Below are positions 1 to 12,600 of a DNA stretch of 64,000 nt, piece after piece. The position numbers were made by a program, and so were the translations under genes. The stretch is from Atkinsonella hypoxylon (lineage: Eukaryota > Ascomycota > Sordariomycetes > Hypocreales > Clavicipitaceae): assembly GCA_000729835.1 (NCBI GenBank), contig JFHB01000003.1:1-64000 (forward strand), written 5' to 3'. Position 1 is the stretch's first letter; every line of letters begins with the position of its first letter. Below the pieces are notes generated by a model, which saw only the letters and a program-made list of their open reading frames with translations, made no database searches and was not told the DNA's origin.

Positions 1-209
1 CAACACAACGTAGGTATCGCGAAATCTACAGGAAACTTTGTACAATAACTACGCTGTAGATTTTTTAGTTAATTCTATATTAACTAGTATTGCTAATACT
101 TAGTCTACTACCTATCTGCGTTAACAACGGCCTTAGCATCGATTAACGCGATATAGATATCTACAAAAATACGATGGATATTTTTCGGAATTACCTGGGA
201 CCCACTGTA
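1..209. mobile_element. MITE copy, right part (Tc1/mariner-like), truncated by window edge
   Basis: This stretch aligns along its length with the complete 285-bp element at 42292-42576. Its right terminus (GACCCACTG, ending at 207) is followed by TA at 208-209, the same arrangement as the complete copy. The left end lies outside the window. Compared with the other copy, most substitutions are G/C there and A/T here, as expected from RIP. About 35 nt of the interior are also missing here. No coding capacity is visible, so it is a non-autonomous element. Assignment to Tc1/mariner rests on the CAGTG-type terminus and TA flank. Confidence 0.75.
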
Positions 210-845
210 GATAGGTCGGTACCTTTGAAAAAGATGGCGTTCACTTATTGCGGATCGATGGGGCCAAACGGGGTACGAGTCCGTGTGACCAATCTTGTCC
301 TCTTGTGCCCCAGTACCCTTATCCTGCCTTCGACGACTTGCTCAGCAGAGTTCCCACCCACCGACACTTCCGCATCCCAACTCGGCAAATCTTACATCGA
401 GCTTTTGTGCTTGACCGTTGTTCTCCGGGCCCAGCTAGTTAGTTGCTTTTTGCTTTTTGCACTGCTTGTCTGTGCGGTGATTGCACCGTTTCTGAGCCAT
501 CATTTCCTCGACCCTTGCCTTCAGCTTGATCCTACCCTGCCCTTGCCTTGCCGCACGCTCACAGGTGAAGTAAATCACCCGTGAGATGCGTACCAAGGTA
601 TCTGGCATTGGAATAGCTCATAAAATTGCTTTGCTGTAGACGGAACAAAAACTGGTAGCTTCACAGCTTGCAATCCATCCGTCCCTTGACTCATCATAAC
701 GTACAAGCCGAACTCCGTTCGATATCTCCTCTTCTTCACCAATCGAGAGCTCGAGCCCCTCTGCCCATTGGCTTCAGCCTCTGACTTGTCAACAGCCAAT
801 TCTCGTCCAATTGTCCTATCAATATAGCTTCCAGAAAGTCTCAAG
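210..845. other. Intergenic, upstream of the MATE gene
   Basis: No supported gene. The last few hundred bases are pyrimidine-rich, as is usual for a fungal promoter and 5' leader, and presumably drive the exporter that starts at 846. Open frames on both strands here show no recognisable protein. Confidence 0.5.
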
Positions 846-2983
846 ATGGCGGGTGGGAAGCAAATCAGCGGCTCACCAGGCGGCCGTGGACGGGACCTGG
901 TTTCCACCTCTGTTCAACAAAGGCTTCTATCCAGCTCGCCTCTGGCAGAGCAGTTCCTGGCTGAAGACATAGCCGCATGCTCAGACGACGATTACGATCC
1001 AGCTATTGCAGAGGGGCACGATGAAACAGAGCATCCTACCCATGGTCACGGACACGGCATGTATCGCCGACCCAGCGGTGTTGCATACGGCGGTACTCGC
1101 CCCGTCTTCAACGCGCAACCCATTGATGAACCCGTTTTGACCCCGTTGGAAAGGAGGCAATCTCGATGCGCAGAGAGGAGTCTGCTGCGAGACAACCACG
1201 TTCTGCCGCCAAAACACGCACCGACTGAGAAGAAGCAAAACGTTGCTGCTCGTTTGTACCGGCGCATGTTCAGCACCAAGCTTCCGCGGGGGGACGCCGG
1301 CGCTGAGGAGTCGGCGAGAGAGGGCCCGACAGAGACGACGCCGCTTTGGAATGGAGAAGCCGACGGTTCGGACACCGCATCTGGGTCTTCTGATGGGCGA
1401 CTGGACCAGCAATGGGAGGAGGCCATCGCCGCTCGCCGTCTTCACACTACGTGGCAGCGCGAGACAAAGACCATTATCGGGTATTCCGCGCCACTCATCA
1501 TCACCTTCCTTCTGCAATACTCCATCAACGTGGCTAGCATTTTCGCTGTGGGGAGAATCGGCAGAGTCGAGTTGGCAGCTGTCTCTCTGGCCAACATGTC
1601 CCAAGCCATCACTTGTCTCGCCCCGTTCCAAGGACTCGCCACCAGTCTGGACACGCTTTGCGCCCAGGCATACGGTTCGGGACACAAGCATCTCGTCGGG
1701 ATACAGTGTCAGCGCATGGCCTGCTTCCTGCTGTTTCTGTCCTTTCCCGTCGCAGTAATGTGGTTGTTCGCCGAGAGGATCCTCGTCCGTGTGGTCCCCG
1801 ACGCCGAGACCGCCCGGCTCGCGGCATTGTATCTAAAAGTCGTGATCTTCAGCATTCCCGGCATCGTCCTCTTCGAGGTCGGAAAGCGTTTCACCCAGGC
1901 GCAGGGCCTCTTCCGCGCAACGACCTATGTTCTCCTCATTGTCGCCCCCATCAACATCTTCGTCAACTGGCTTCTGGTGTGGAAGATTGGACTGGGATTC
2001 GTGGGTGCTCCCATTGCTGTTGCCATCACAGAAACCTTGCTGCCCATCTTGCTCTTCCTCTACATCGTGTTCGTCGACGGCCGGCAATGCTGGGGGGGCT
2101 TCAGCAAGAGGATCTTCTCGAACTGGTGGGTCATGATCCGGCTGGCCCTTCCTGGAATGATCATGGTCGAGGCTGAATGGCTCGCGTTCGAGATCTTGAC
2201 CCTCTGCGCCGGACAATTCGGCACAGAGTATCTTGCTGCGCAGAGCGTTCTCGTCACTTTGTCCTCCATCTCGTACCAGATCCCGTTCCCCATGTCCATT
2301 GCTGCATCTACGCGTGTCGCGAACCTCATGGGTGCAGGGCTGGTTGATGCCGCCAAAATCACGGGCAAAGTGGTACGTCCATCTTCCTTCCCTCTCTCTC
2401 TCTCTTCTTTTTTTTTTTTTTTTTTCCAAAAAAATCCCTTTTCTAGGAAACTCAAAACTTGGGGCTAATTCACAATTACAGGCCTTCATGGCAGCTTGTA
2501 TCATCAGCTTCTTCAACCTGGCTGTGTTTTCCGTCCTGCGCTTCCACCTCCCCCTACTATTCACAAACGACCCCGACGTCATCAAACTTGTCGCCCGTGT
2601 TCTGCCCTTGATGGCCGTCATGCAGGTCTTCGATGGCCTAAGCGCAGGCGCCCATGGGCTTCTCCGCGGAATCGGCAAGCAGGCCATCGGCGGGCCAGCC
2701 AACCTGATCTCCCACTACGTCATCTCGTTACCCATTTCGCTGACCCTTGCCTTTGGCTTAGACTGGAAGCTCGAGGGTCTATGGGTCGGTATCACGCTCG
2801 GCCTATTTATGTAAGTCGTCTTGTCTCGTCGCATCCTGCCCCCTTTGACTCAAAAAAAAAAAAATGACCAACGACTAACTCGCACGTCATCACAGCGTCG
2901 CTGTCATCGAATACACCTATCTTCTCAAGACAGACTGGCACAAGGCTGCCCTTGAAGCAGAAGCCCGCAACGCAGCAGGTTAG
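846..2983 (+). CDS. MATE-family multidrug/toxin efflux transporter
   Basis: Predicted 647-residue membrane antiporter of the multi-antimicrobial extrusion (MATE) family, which exports cationic or xenobiotic compounds in exchange for H+ or Na+. Exons are 846-2372, 2482-2810 and 2896-2983, and all junctions are GT-AG and keep frame. Residues 1 to about 200 are a hydrophilic, likely cytosolic tail. From about residue 207 (IIGYSAPLIITFLLQYSIN) onward there are repeated hydrophobic segments consistent with 12 membrane helices. Family-like features include the ACLAPFQGLATSLDTLCAQAYG-type stretch around residue 265 and the VNWLLVWKIGLGFVGAPIA stretch around 375. Intron 1 carries a long T tract. The ATG at 846 is the first in frame and follows a pyrimidine-rich leader. 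The substrate cannot be inferred, and no biosynthetic cluster lies nearby. Confidence 0.93.
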
Positions 2984-3506
2984 AAAACGGGCCAGCATAT
3001 CATTAGGGGTGTTTGACGCCGCAGATGCATCGTTGTATACGTATCTACCCGCTTTTTTCTTCTTGATTTTGGATTTGGGAATTCTTTACACGCCTTGTTT
3101 AGTTGGCACTGTACAGCAATCTTGTAAACGAGAACTAGTATGCGTTTTCGGGCAAGCAACGTTATTCAGAAGGGGTTATTATGGAATTATTTCGAGCATC
3201 ATGTCAAATGGGACCCAGCCAGACACGCATAATCAACATTTGCACATGACTTCAATAGCAATGCCTTTACGACTCCGTGCCATCATAAAGTGCAGATGAT
3301 ACAAAGGACCACAAGATTCACAAACCTAGCTCGCCCGCCATATACCAAGATTCAGCATGAGAAGAAGAACTATCAATCATGTCCTACGGACTAGCATACC
3401 TAGCTTACACCACCTATCAAAAACACACCAACTCCCAACCGGATTTTCCATGTTTTTGATCATGTAAAAAACAAAGATAAAAACGCATAGAATCAACTCA
3501 TCCCAA
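2984..3506. other. Convergent intergenic region, MATE / ARP9
   Basis: A 3'-to-3' spacer that should hold the 3' UTRs and poly(A) sites of both genes. No additional coding region is supported. Confidence 0.5.
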
Positions 3507-5787
3507 TTACCCAAGCATAGAATGTGTCCTAATAGCCTTGGGCCCAAGCTCACTAGCCAAGTCAGCGGTGGAAAACGAATGCAACAGACTTCAAAGGGAG
3601 AGAGAAAAAAGAAAACATACTTGTAATCAACCCTGCTGAGACTCATCAGCCGCTGAGCCTCGATGCTCTGCGCATCCATGTTCGAATGCAGGCTGAATGC
3701 AATCCTGGCAGCGACCTGGGCACCCAGGAACATGGCCTCTTCGAAGCCGTTCTTGGTCCACTCGCTCAGATACGTGGGCAGCGTGGCGGTCTTGATGCTC
3801 GTGGGCGTCTGGCTGTGAAAGTGGTGGCTTGCTGCCGGCCCGGCTGCGTCGGAGCCCGCGGCAGGGGTAGCCGCGGCACCCGCGCCGCCCGCTGCGACGC
3901 CAAGCGTGCTTGCTGTCGTGGCGGCCTGGAGGAGAGGGTTCACGCCGCTTGTGGGCAGTTGATGGGGAGCACCTGTGAAGGAGCCGGTCGGCGTCTGGGA
4001 GCCCGTGCCCGTCGGGGTGGCCACGTTGGAGGGGAGTTCCGAGGTGAACATGGTGGCGGTGGAGGGGGAGATGAGATGGCGGGCGGTGAGGGTCTGGAGG
4101 ATGTTCTCCTTCAAGCCGCGCAGGCGGGAGCCGTTGCCGACAAACACGAGGTTGTCCCAGCATTGAGGCCGCATGTACATGTCGTCGATGCCTTGGACGG
4201 TGCGGTAGATGGCTGTGACGATGCGGTCGATTTCGTGGCGGTTGGCGAATGTGAAGCGCTCTAGGCCGACCTCAATGTCGCGGCGGACGCGCTTCGGTCG
4301 GTATTCGGGCATGTCTGCGATGGCCTTGTCTGTCTTGGTTGATTCCGGGAGTGCTGTGGGTGCTGGTCCTGCAGAGGTATCGGCAATGGGTTTGGCTGGG
4401 TTGTTTCGAGGCTGAGCTGATGGCTCTTGTGTAGCGGAAGGGGCGGTGGCATCATTTCCCATGGGGGTGTCTTCGGTCGAGGCTGTCGTAGCGGCGGGAG
4501 GTTGCTGTTCAGAAGAGGGCTTCTCGGACGACGCATCTGCAGTTCCGCTGGCGCCGTTCTGCTTGGGTTCGGGCGGCACAAGCTCCTGGACAATCTCCTC
4601 GTAGAAGAACGTGTTGACTTTCCTCTTGGAATTGGGAAGTCGTACAGGCTTGGCCGACGCCGCAGCCTCGGCTTCGAGCTGAGCTTTCGACTTTCGTCCC
4701 GGTTTGCGCCTTTCCTTCTCCTCCTCCTTCTTGGCCAAGAATTCCTTGGTCTGGCCACTCGTCACGATAGCGGCCACGTCCAGCACACCGTCATCCTCGG
4801 CTTTGTTGTTGGTCGAATCCCCATTCTCGCCAGGTTCCTCCCCCCTCAGCTCTGTCGGCTTGGCGAGTTCAGTGGGTTTGCTTGCATCGGCGGGCGCTCC
4901 AGCATGCGGTGCTGGCCCTGTCGCCGATGTGTTCTCCTTGGGAAGTTCCATGAGGAATTTCTCATTAGCTGCGTAGGGCAGCACCTCGCATATCGAGCTC
5001 TTCTTCAATTGCTCTGCCATGTCGTGCGTAAAGTTCTTGCCCTCCAGGAGCTTCATCAATCGTTGTGTGAAGATTTCGCCGCCGCTGACCTGCCTTTCGC
5101 TGCCCGAGGAGCCCAAGTCCATTTGATTCACGACTCTGCCATCATGGATGGCTGTGATGTCCACCTTTTCGTAGCCAATGTCAATGACAGTCATATTGGG
5201 CCACTTGAGACCGTACTGCGTCGCAATACCGCTGTGGATCATGCACAGTGCCGGCGTGCGCGTCTTCTCGAAAATATATTGTGCAATGGCTTCACAATCT
5301 GGCCGCGTCCATTGCGGGGAGGCCATCAGCATAATCGGAGTATTGTGGTATGTCGTTGTAAGTAAGCTATGAACGTGCTCCAGGAAGGCGAGGAAGGCAT
5401 CCATCTGTACGATCCTTCCACCTACATTTAATCGAATTATCAGCATGGCACTAGTTTGTATGACATCTCGAGACCGTCTGTAACCTCTCTAAGTCGACGT
5501 CACAAGCCTCAGGTACGCAGTAGGACCATACCTTGGATTGGCCAGACAGCGCCTTTATCTTCATCCACATCCTCTACCCACTCTTCTGTTTTTACTCCGT
5601 CGACAACTTTTGTACGCATGTATGTATAGTACGGTCGCCATTCATCGCCGTCTCTGAACATTCTTGTGGGAATTCTGTGTGCCGGGGGCGTCAATTCGGT
5701 GCATCCTAGCTGGGCCATTGTGGTCCTGCTACCAGGGCAGAGAATCAGGATCTGCTCCTCGCGCCATTTGGCTGCCGAACCCGACAT
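3507..5787 (-). CDS. arp9: Actin-related protein ARP9, SWI/SNF-RSC chromatin remodeller subunit
   Basis: Predicted 700-residue nuclear actin-related protein that pairs with Arp7 (or an equivalent) on the remodeller ATPase. Exons in reading order are 5787-5532, 5421-3621 and 3552-3507. The splice sites restore GGRIVQMDAFLAFLEH after exon 1 and a conserved-looking C-terminus VDYNELGPKAIRTHSMLG. The actin-fold landmark VIDIGYEKVDI is at about residues 164-174, and the C-terminal subdomain reads CWDNLVFVGNGSRLRGLKEN and FLGAQVAARIAF. Two long disordered Ala/Pro/Ser/Thr/Lys-rich insertions, at about residues 250-460 and 560-625, make it much longer than actin (about 375) or yeast Arp9 (467). Longer open frames to 5796 start at a non-ATG codon, so I chose the ATG at 5787. 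Confidence 0.9.
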
Positions 5788-6926
5788 GCTGGGCAACGGA
5801 TTCCCCCTCCCGTTTCCAATGGTTCCAGATTGCTCTCGACGTGATGCCTAGGTTCACGTCTCCGGCAGAGCTGTCGCTGGCGGAGGGTGGCGTTGGAGAG
5901 TTTGCGTTGGAGGGCTTGGTGGTGCAGAAAAGAAATGTCTACAGATACCTCGTCGGCGCGCTCCCGTGTCGTCGCGAACGTGCATTGAACTGGTGTAGCT
6001 GAGGTCTGCAGCCATGAGTAGTGGCTGATGTCCAACTAGTGGCTGAAGCACATGTGGCTGTGGCGGGCGGAATACTCACGTGATCAATATATAACTCGCC
6101 GTGGTGTAACTCCATACGGAGTATACGTACATAAACGTAAGTTCTAATTCCATGCAAACAGTAAATTGGCATAATTTGTATCTGTCATGGTATTCATCCC
6201 GGGCACATAGGCCTGTACGACAAACTTCTTATGAGGTAAAAAAAAAATAACAACAGTGCATCAGTGTACATGGAAACTCTGATCCACCTACTGAAGTTAC
6301 GTCTATCACGTCAACAGAATGTGCTAGTATGTCTTGTTTCCTCCGAGGCCAATCAGAGTTTTCTTAAATGGCCAACAGTCGCATCTGAGTGAACCATCAT
6401 CAAGAAACGAAAATCGAGAACAGTTGTAATTATGTTTTAGCGAAAAAAGGTACGTCATAGGCCATAAACTACCTAGGTATGTAAATCCGCGTAGAACAAA
6501 GCTGTCGGGACTCCGTCATATATCCCCATTACCTCAATTTTTTGTATCACCCTATCATTAGCACCATGTTGCGTCGAAAGAAGAAAGAATTAGTCCATAT
6601 CAGCTTGAGCGAACGCTGCACAATGCCCAGAACTCCCATCTTGTTATACGCCTACAGGCTGCATTCGCCGTACAAAAGTGATCCGAACGCCTTGCCACAT
6701 AATGATAATCGCGATTCAGGTCGTTGAACTTGAAACCACCCCGTCGTGAAGTGTAATTGTCCATCAAAGAATATGTATATATAGAAATGTAAATGAACCC
6801 ATATTGTGTTTGTTCATTTTTGTCTTCCGAGGTCCCCGAAAATTGTCGCCAGGTATGGACTGATTTCATCAATCAATATGTTTGTAACCCTCAAGAAAGG
6901 GGACATTTGTGCTGAGAGCTCCTCGT
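5788..6926. other. Intergenic, upstream of ARP9 and downstream of the SYLF gene
   Basis: No supported gene. It should contain the ARP9 promoter and the 3' UTR of the SYLF gene. One instance of the TACGGAGTA motif lies near 6113-6121 (ACGGAGTAT). Open frames at 5745-6172 on the minus strand are low-complexity continuations of the ARP9 leader. Confidence 0.5.
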
Positions 6927-9696
6927 TCATGAGTTCGTTGTGATGTGTATCCTGTCGATCATGGACACCCTGTCCCATGTCGATCCAGGAGGAGTCTCTG
7001 CTGTCATCTCGAGGGGCTGATTAAAAACTTCGATATGAGTATTCTTCTCCACTACCAACTCCCCCTCCCTGCTCATCTTCTTCGGCGTATCTTCTTCAAT
7101 CATGTACTCTGCCACTGACATAGGTCGCTCGGAAGTCGGGGTCGTCAACGACGATCTGTCGATACTCCACCGATCTTCAGTAAGTCCGGTGTAGATGGAA
7201 GACGTGTGCTTTTTGCTTGCTGTGGTAGAATCTGAACTATCGAGGGGCTCCTGGAGAGGTTTGAAGGTCTCATCATCCTCGGTAACTCGGTCGTCAATGG
7301 AATCGTAGTGAGATTCTACTTCAGTGTTCGTTGCTTGGTTTGGTCCGAGATCTTCTGATAAAGGAATGCCTGTGGCGATGGAAACAGGAGCGCCAATGCT
7401 CGAGGTCTTAGCTGGAATGATGGAAACCGAGATACCACTGTCCTGTATCCGTACATCGTCTGGGCTGAGAACCGCATCAATGGATGGCGTGACTTCAAAA
7501 CTCTCGTTTGCCTGAGTTTGCTGATAGGGCCCATCGTCTATCCTGAGTTTACCGACAGTTTCAGAAGTGTTAGTTTGGCCAAGATTGGCAGATTTGCTGG
7601 CCTCAATGACGGCCGAATTTCTCTCCGCTCCCTCGTTGTGGGCCTTTACTTCTTCAGAGCGAAGATCTTCCTCGCTGAATGCCTGCTGCAACGGGCTCAA
7701 GGCCATAATGTTCTCGACACCGATATCGCTTTTTGTACATCTAGAGTTCCGGGCAGGGCTCCTTGCGGGCAACGGAGGTGGAATGCGCCTGGGGATGTTT
7801 ATCACGCTACCCTTGGCGTGAATCAACCTGGAGGCAACTGCTCTAGTCCTTGTAGGCTGAACCTTGGCAACCTCATAAATCACAGGTTCCTCGTCCGAGT
7901 CGTCTAGATCATCCTCATCGTCCGCGTCATTAGTGTCATATTCTAGCTCATCCTCTTTGACATCAGCTGGTATTTCGGTTTTCGTCTCCACTTTAGCGCT
8001 GGAGGGTAAGGCACTTGAAGACACGGGCCGGTTTCTGGGTGGGATGGCTGGCGGCGCGGGACGCACTGAGGAAGTGGAGTGGCGAAGGTTAATATGCCTC
8101 AAAGTGAGATCCAAGGCTGGGTCATGGACGACGTCCTTGGTAATCTTCAAGTTGGGGCTGTGGCCGACCGATGCCCTATAACGACCATCCTCGCTTTGTC
8201 TAGGGCTAGGTGTAGTTTCGGGTGTCTGACGGGTACCGGCGTCGGTTTGCGTCCCTGTGTCTGTCATTTGACTCGTGACAGTATTGGAGGACCTGACGCT
8301 CGCTCTGTTGCTCTTGCTGACGAACGTGTCCATGCTGTGGCGAGCAAGTATTGAAAGAGTTGAGGCGCGGGGATTTAAGTTCATGTCGAACTGGCTGCTA
8401 CCCGGCTGCAAACGCGAGCCAGCCTCGCGAATCTCGAGCCCAGCCATTTCCAACGCCAAGACACCAAATGGATCTGGGTCGTCTGCCTCGACGATGCCGA
8501 AAGATGGACGCGGGGGTGTTGAGTTGTGTTTCGGAGTTGCAATGATGGCATCGCTGGGTGCTGGCTCAACTGCTGTCATGTCCACTATGGCCTTATCGTA
8601 ATCAGTCCTTCCCTCGGCAAGTTTGATCACTTCAAATAGTGGCTTAGTTTCCTCGACGTGACGTGCTACATTGCCAGCTAGAATGTCCATTTGTGTTCGT
8701 TCAGCACCATAGAATCGTTCATTCTCGTTGCCTCGTTCAGTGAGTATGCAGCCTCGAAGATTGACTGGTTGATGTTGTCCGCGGGCCTTCATGTAGGCCA
8801 AGACGGTATTGTCGAGATCCTTCCAATTCAATTCGAGGTCATCCGAATTCAAAGTGGTTGACGGGCCATTATGCAAGCTGACGTCCTCACCAAGAGTAAC
8901 CCGTGGTCTGGTGATCGACTCCAAGGCTGCCAAATTGGTCACGACGAGCACACAATCGTAGACGTCGACGCCGATAATGAAGCTGAGTGTCGGCGTGTGA
9001 AGCATAATACCCGAGGGAGGCGACCAGGTTCCATCTGACTTCCTTGCAACAAGAATGCCAGAGCCGCCAGAGCCTGTCATCCACAGTCCGCTTCTCATGC
9101 AAGTAAAGACAGCAATTCCCGCAGCATTTTGGATGATGCGCTTGGGAATCTTCTTCATCACGAAGGGCGTTTGCGGGTCTGAGGTCGAAGTGGAAACCGA
9201 GGTCGAGGTGTTGTCGGGAGCTTGCAATACCGTCTCTGCATCAGCGGGAGCCATAAATCCATCCGCTATTGAGAGAGAGAGAGAGGACGGATTAGTAATA
9301 AAATTTGTGTCATTATTTGCGTGGGCCAACCGTCCGATGTCCATGCAAGACGCGAGGAGCTTCAGCAAGGGGATCGCACGTACAGCAAAACGATTTAAGG
9401 ATGCGAGCGGCCTTCAAACTTTCCATGTCGAGGGTCGAAGGCCAGAAGGCCTCGCGCTGGACTCTGCTCTCATTTGCAGCAGCAACGTTGATTGGAGAGA
9501 GGGACTTGACCGGGGAGTGATTCGAGTTGTTAGTGCGGCCAAAGCTGTTGCTATTTCTGTTGTTGTCATTGTTGCTGTTGGCACGGTTGCGTGCTGCCCA
9601 TGCGAATATTCCTCCTCCATTTGTGTTGGATTTGGCGAGGCCCGAGTTGGATGATCGTTTGTCCCAGGAGGGCAGGAAGGCAGAGACGCGCTGCAT
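6927..9696 (-). CDS. SYLF (DUF500/Ysc84-type) domain protein with long disordered tail
   Basis: Predicted 883 residues from two exons, 9696-9384 and 9265-6927, joined across a 118-nt GT-AG intron (LKSFC / SDGFMAP). The N-terminus starts MQRVSAFLPSWDKR and contains an Asn/Ser-rich linker and the motif EAFWPSTLDMESLKAARILK. The SYLF domain covers about residues 140-310: KKIPKRIIQNAAGIAVFTCM, then GSGGSGILVARKSDGTWSPP and IIGVDVYDCVLVVTN. In yeast Ysc84 and related proteins this lipid-binding fold joins phosphoinositides to actin at endocytic sites, so a cortical or endosomal role is likely but inferred. Residues from about 340 to the end are acidic, Ser/Thr-rich and apparently disordered, with no SH3 domain seen. 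The start is the ATG at 9696, because the longer frame to 9882 begins with TTG. Confidence 0.85.
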
Positions 9697-12600
9697 GGCG
9701 GGCGACCAAGCGCCTCCGTTTGTCGTCGCCGCTTTCGCTAGGGCGAAGACAAGACAGAGAGCAAGAATTGCAGGATCAGAGGACAGGCCCAGCAAAGCAG
9801 CCTGGTCTCTGAAGGGGGAAGCCCAGTTCGGCGGCAGAAGGTGATGATGGCAAGAGGACAAAGAAGGGGGCGGATCAAGCAAAGCGAAGAGGGTGGAGGA
9901 GAAGACGCAAGAAGGCCCATGGAATACGGAGTAGTGCCGGACAAGATAATATGCCTGGCACCAAAAGATTCAATGTTACTACTAGACGCCAGACGGCTGG
10001 GCGTGCGGTGCAGCAGCCAGTACGAGCGGCCAGTAACGTGCGATCTGCCGAACCAGCTTTGCTTTGGGCTTCGGCTCTTTCAAGCTTGCGTGCGTGATGG
10101 GAAGTTGGCGAGTGCCTTTAACAAAGCTAGCCTAGCCTAGTCTGGTGTGGTGTGGTCACTGGTCGCTGCTGGGCCGTCGTGGCGTGTTCTTGTGTCGGGT
10201 GCCTCTCACCTCTGCATGTACTCCGTACTCCATAATTACGGGGTACAATGGCAACTGGCGGTGGCGTTGGCCTGTGGGGCACATTGGTCCTCCTAATACC
10301 ATTGAGGTTTTTTTTTTTTCCTCCTTTCCTTCCTGCATCTATGGAGAAAGGTATCTACTTATTTAGTAGGATAACCTAAATTTTAGGCTGTCTTGTTGTG
10401 GTTAATGATGAAGTGGAAAGTGTCTCCAGAATCCGAGTTGGCGCGATGATGCCCTTTGACGTTCAAAATACACAACACGAGCGTCGCATCACAACACGAA
10501 AATCGTGATGCGACCGACGCCACGGATCTAAATCCACCCCCCACTCCCCTTTTAATTGCCAAAGACCTCCCCCTACAAAGCAAGTTCGTGCAATTTGAAG
10601 CATGTAAATCTAGCAAGGTACCTGAAGCTGCTTAGTGCACTAACAAGATAGGCTACTTTCCTAACCGTGTTAGACACATAAAGGACAAAGAAAGTGGCGT
10701 CAATTTGACTGAAAGCTAGCACTACTCGCGCCACGCCCCACACCAAAGGTGGCACGAGTAATAGCTACCTAGTTAGCATTTGGCCAGACGTGTTCATTGA
10801 GACCTCACGTGCACAGCCAGGTGTCAATTACCTACCTACCTAGGTAGTTCAGGTTGGTCCCGGAGACTGTGGGCCTGAAGTCCACCGTGAACGCCATTGC
10901 GACCTCCACAGCCCACGACCAGCTAGCTCCCTTTGAACGCCATTACTGCAGAGTTTTTCTGCGTGTTTGTGCACTTTGCACTTGATGGTATAGAGAATTG
11001 GGGATCGCTCGCTTTTTCTCATGTGTGGAACTTGCACGAAGTTGATGCTTTGCAGGAGCGAAAGATGCAGAAGAGGCAGCATGCACGTTGACGGCATTGC
11101 GCCACGCCATTGTGCCACGGCACCCAGCGGGCAGGAGGCAGAAGGCAGAAGGGCAGGTAACGCGCGCGGAGGCAACACGGGCTCCACTTTGGCCCATTAC
11201 ACCCGGGATACCTCACCCTCTATCGCACTAGCCATGCATGTATAGTACAGCAAGAAGTAGCTAGGAGTAGAGATGTGGAGATGTAGAGATGTAGAGATGT
11301 AGAGATGTAGAGATGTAGAGATGTCTGCATGTGGTGCTTCATTTATCATCGTCCATGGGGCTTCACATGCAACTAGGTACCTAGTTAAGAATGCGTGTAC
11401 TTCGTATCCCATGCTATTCCATTGGCTATCCAGCCACTAATGCTCGCATGGACTGCGTCATCGTTCAAAACCTCTGACCAGCGTGGCTGCACAGCTCCTC
11501 CATCGTTCTCAATTCATCTCGAATCCATCAACATGACTCCTTGGAGACGACAAGGCTCCAGGTACGGCTGTAATAAGGTTCTGACAGCTGTACGCTACCA
11601 CTCGATCGACGAGTTATCATGCTTTACTGCCGGTGCGAGTCTGCAGCAAAGTGACCGACTTGTTTCCTCCCCCCCCCCCCCCGGGGATCCCTACCTGCAA
11701 CAGATGCAACAGAACTCGAGTTTCCGGCCCCATGGTCGCCCCCTTTCCTCTATGATTAACGTCTTTTCACCGTCGCCTTCTCACAGCATTTCCATATGCT
11801 CAACACCGGCTGGTTCGGGGGAGGGGAAACGGGGGGACCGTGTGCTCCGTAATGTCCGCACAGGCATTCACATTGTTTTTAAAACAGACAAATGCATGCG
11901 TTTGACACGAGTGCTCTGCAGTCGTCTGCCTCGTCTCAATTTTATGCAAAATCAAGGCTCAAATGACAGGATGCAGTGGCCTCCCGCTCTGCACCACGCT
12001 GAACTTTGCTACGCAAAAGAGAAGGATGCGACTTGGCCCCGGCGTCGCGTTCAACACTACTTGCTACAAATACAATCTATGTCGGTCACGATCCAAGGTG
12101 TGAAGTAGACCTACCGGGCATGCCCATGTAGGTGATGTGGCCTCAGCTTGTCGACAATCACTCTCATTGCCGGCAAACAGTTGCCCTCATGCGAACTGTC
12201 TACTAGTAGTATGTGCCATGACAACGGACCAATCCAAGATACGTGGCGAGACATTCACCATGCTTTGAAGAGTTAGTAGTACCAAAGTTATCTCTTTCCA
12301 TTTTCATATGTTACTACTAATACTTGCAGCCTAGTTTGCCTCCGAGATCATATGGTAGTTTCTCGTCATTTTAAGCGTTGACGTAGCTCACTAGGTCCCA
12401 GTGTTAACGTATCTTTGTAAATCACCATGTGGGCGATAACTATTGTATTGATATAAAATTGCGCCGAAGCGTCCATCCCGTCCACTGGTCCGTGTCCGTG
12501 GACTTGCACTCTGAGGAAGAACAGGCGTTACATGTTTCTAGCAGGGATAGCCAGATGGGGAAAAAAAAAAAAAAAAATCTAGCTTGGATTTGCATGACAA

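Noticed and set aside
4427..5365. 312-codon open frame antisense to ARP9
   Set aside because: Shadow of the ARP9 coding frame; Gly/Arg/Leu-rich with no coherent domain.
11395..12108. 237-codon plus-strand open frame in the spacer
   Set aside because: Contains a C homopolymer coding for Pro repeats, no domain, no splice or start context beyond chance.
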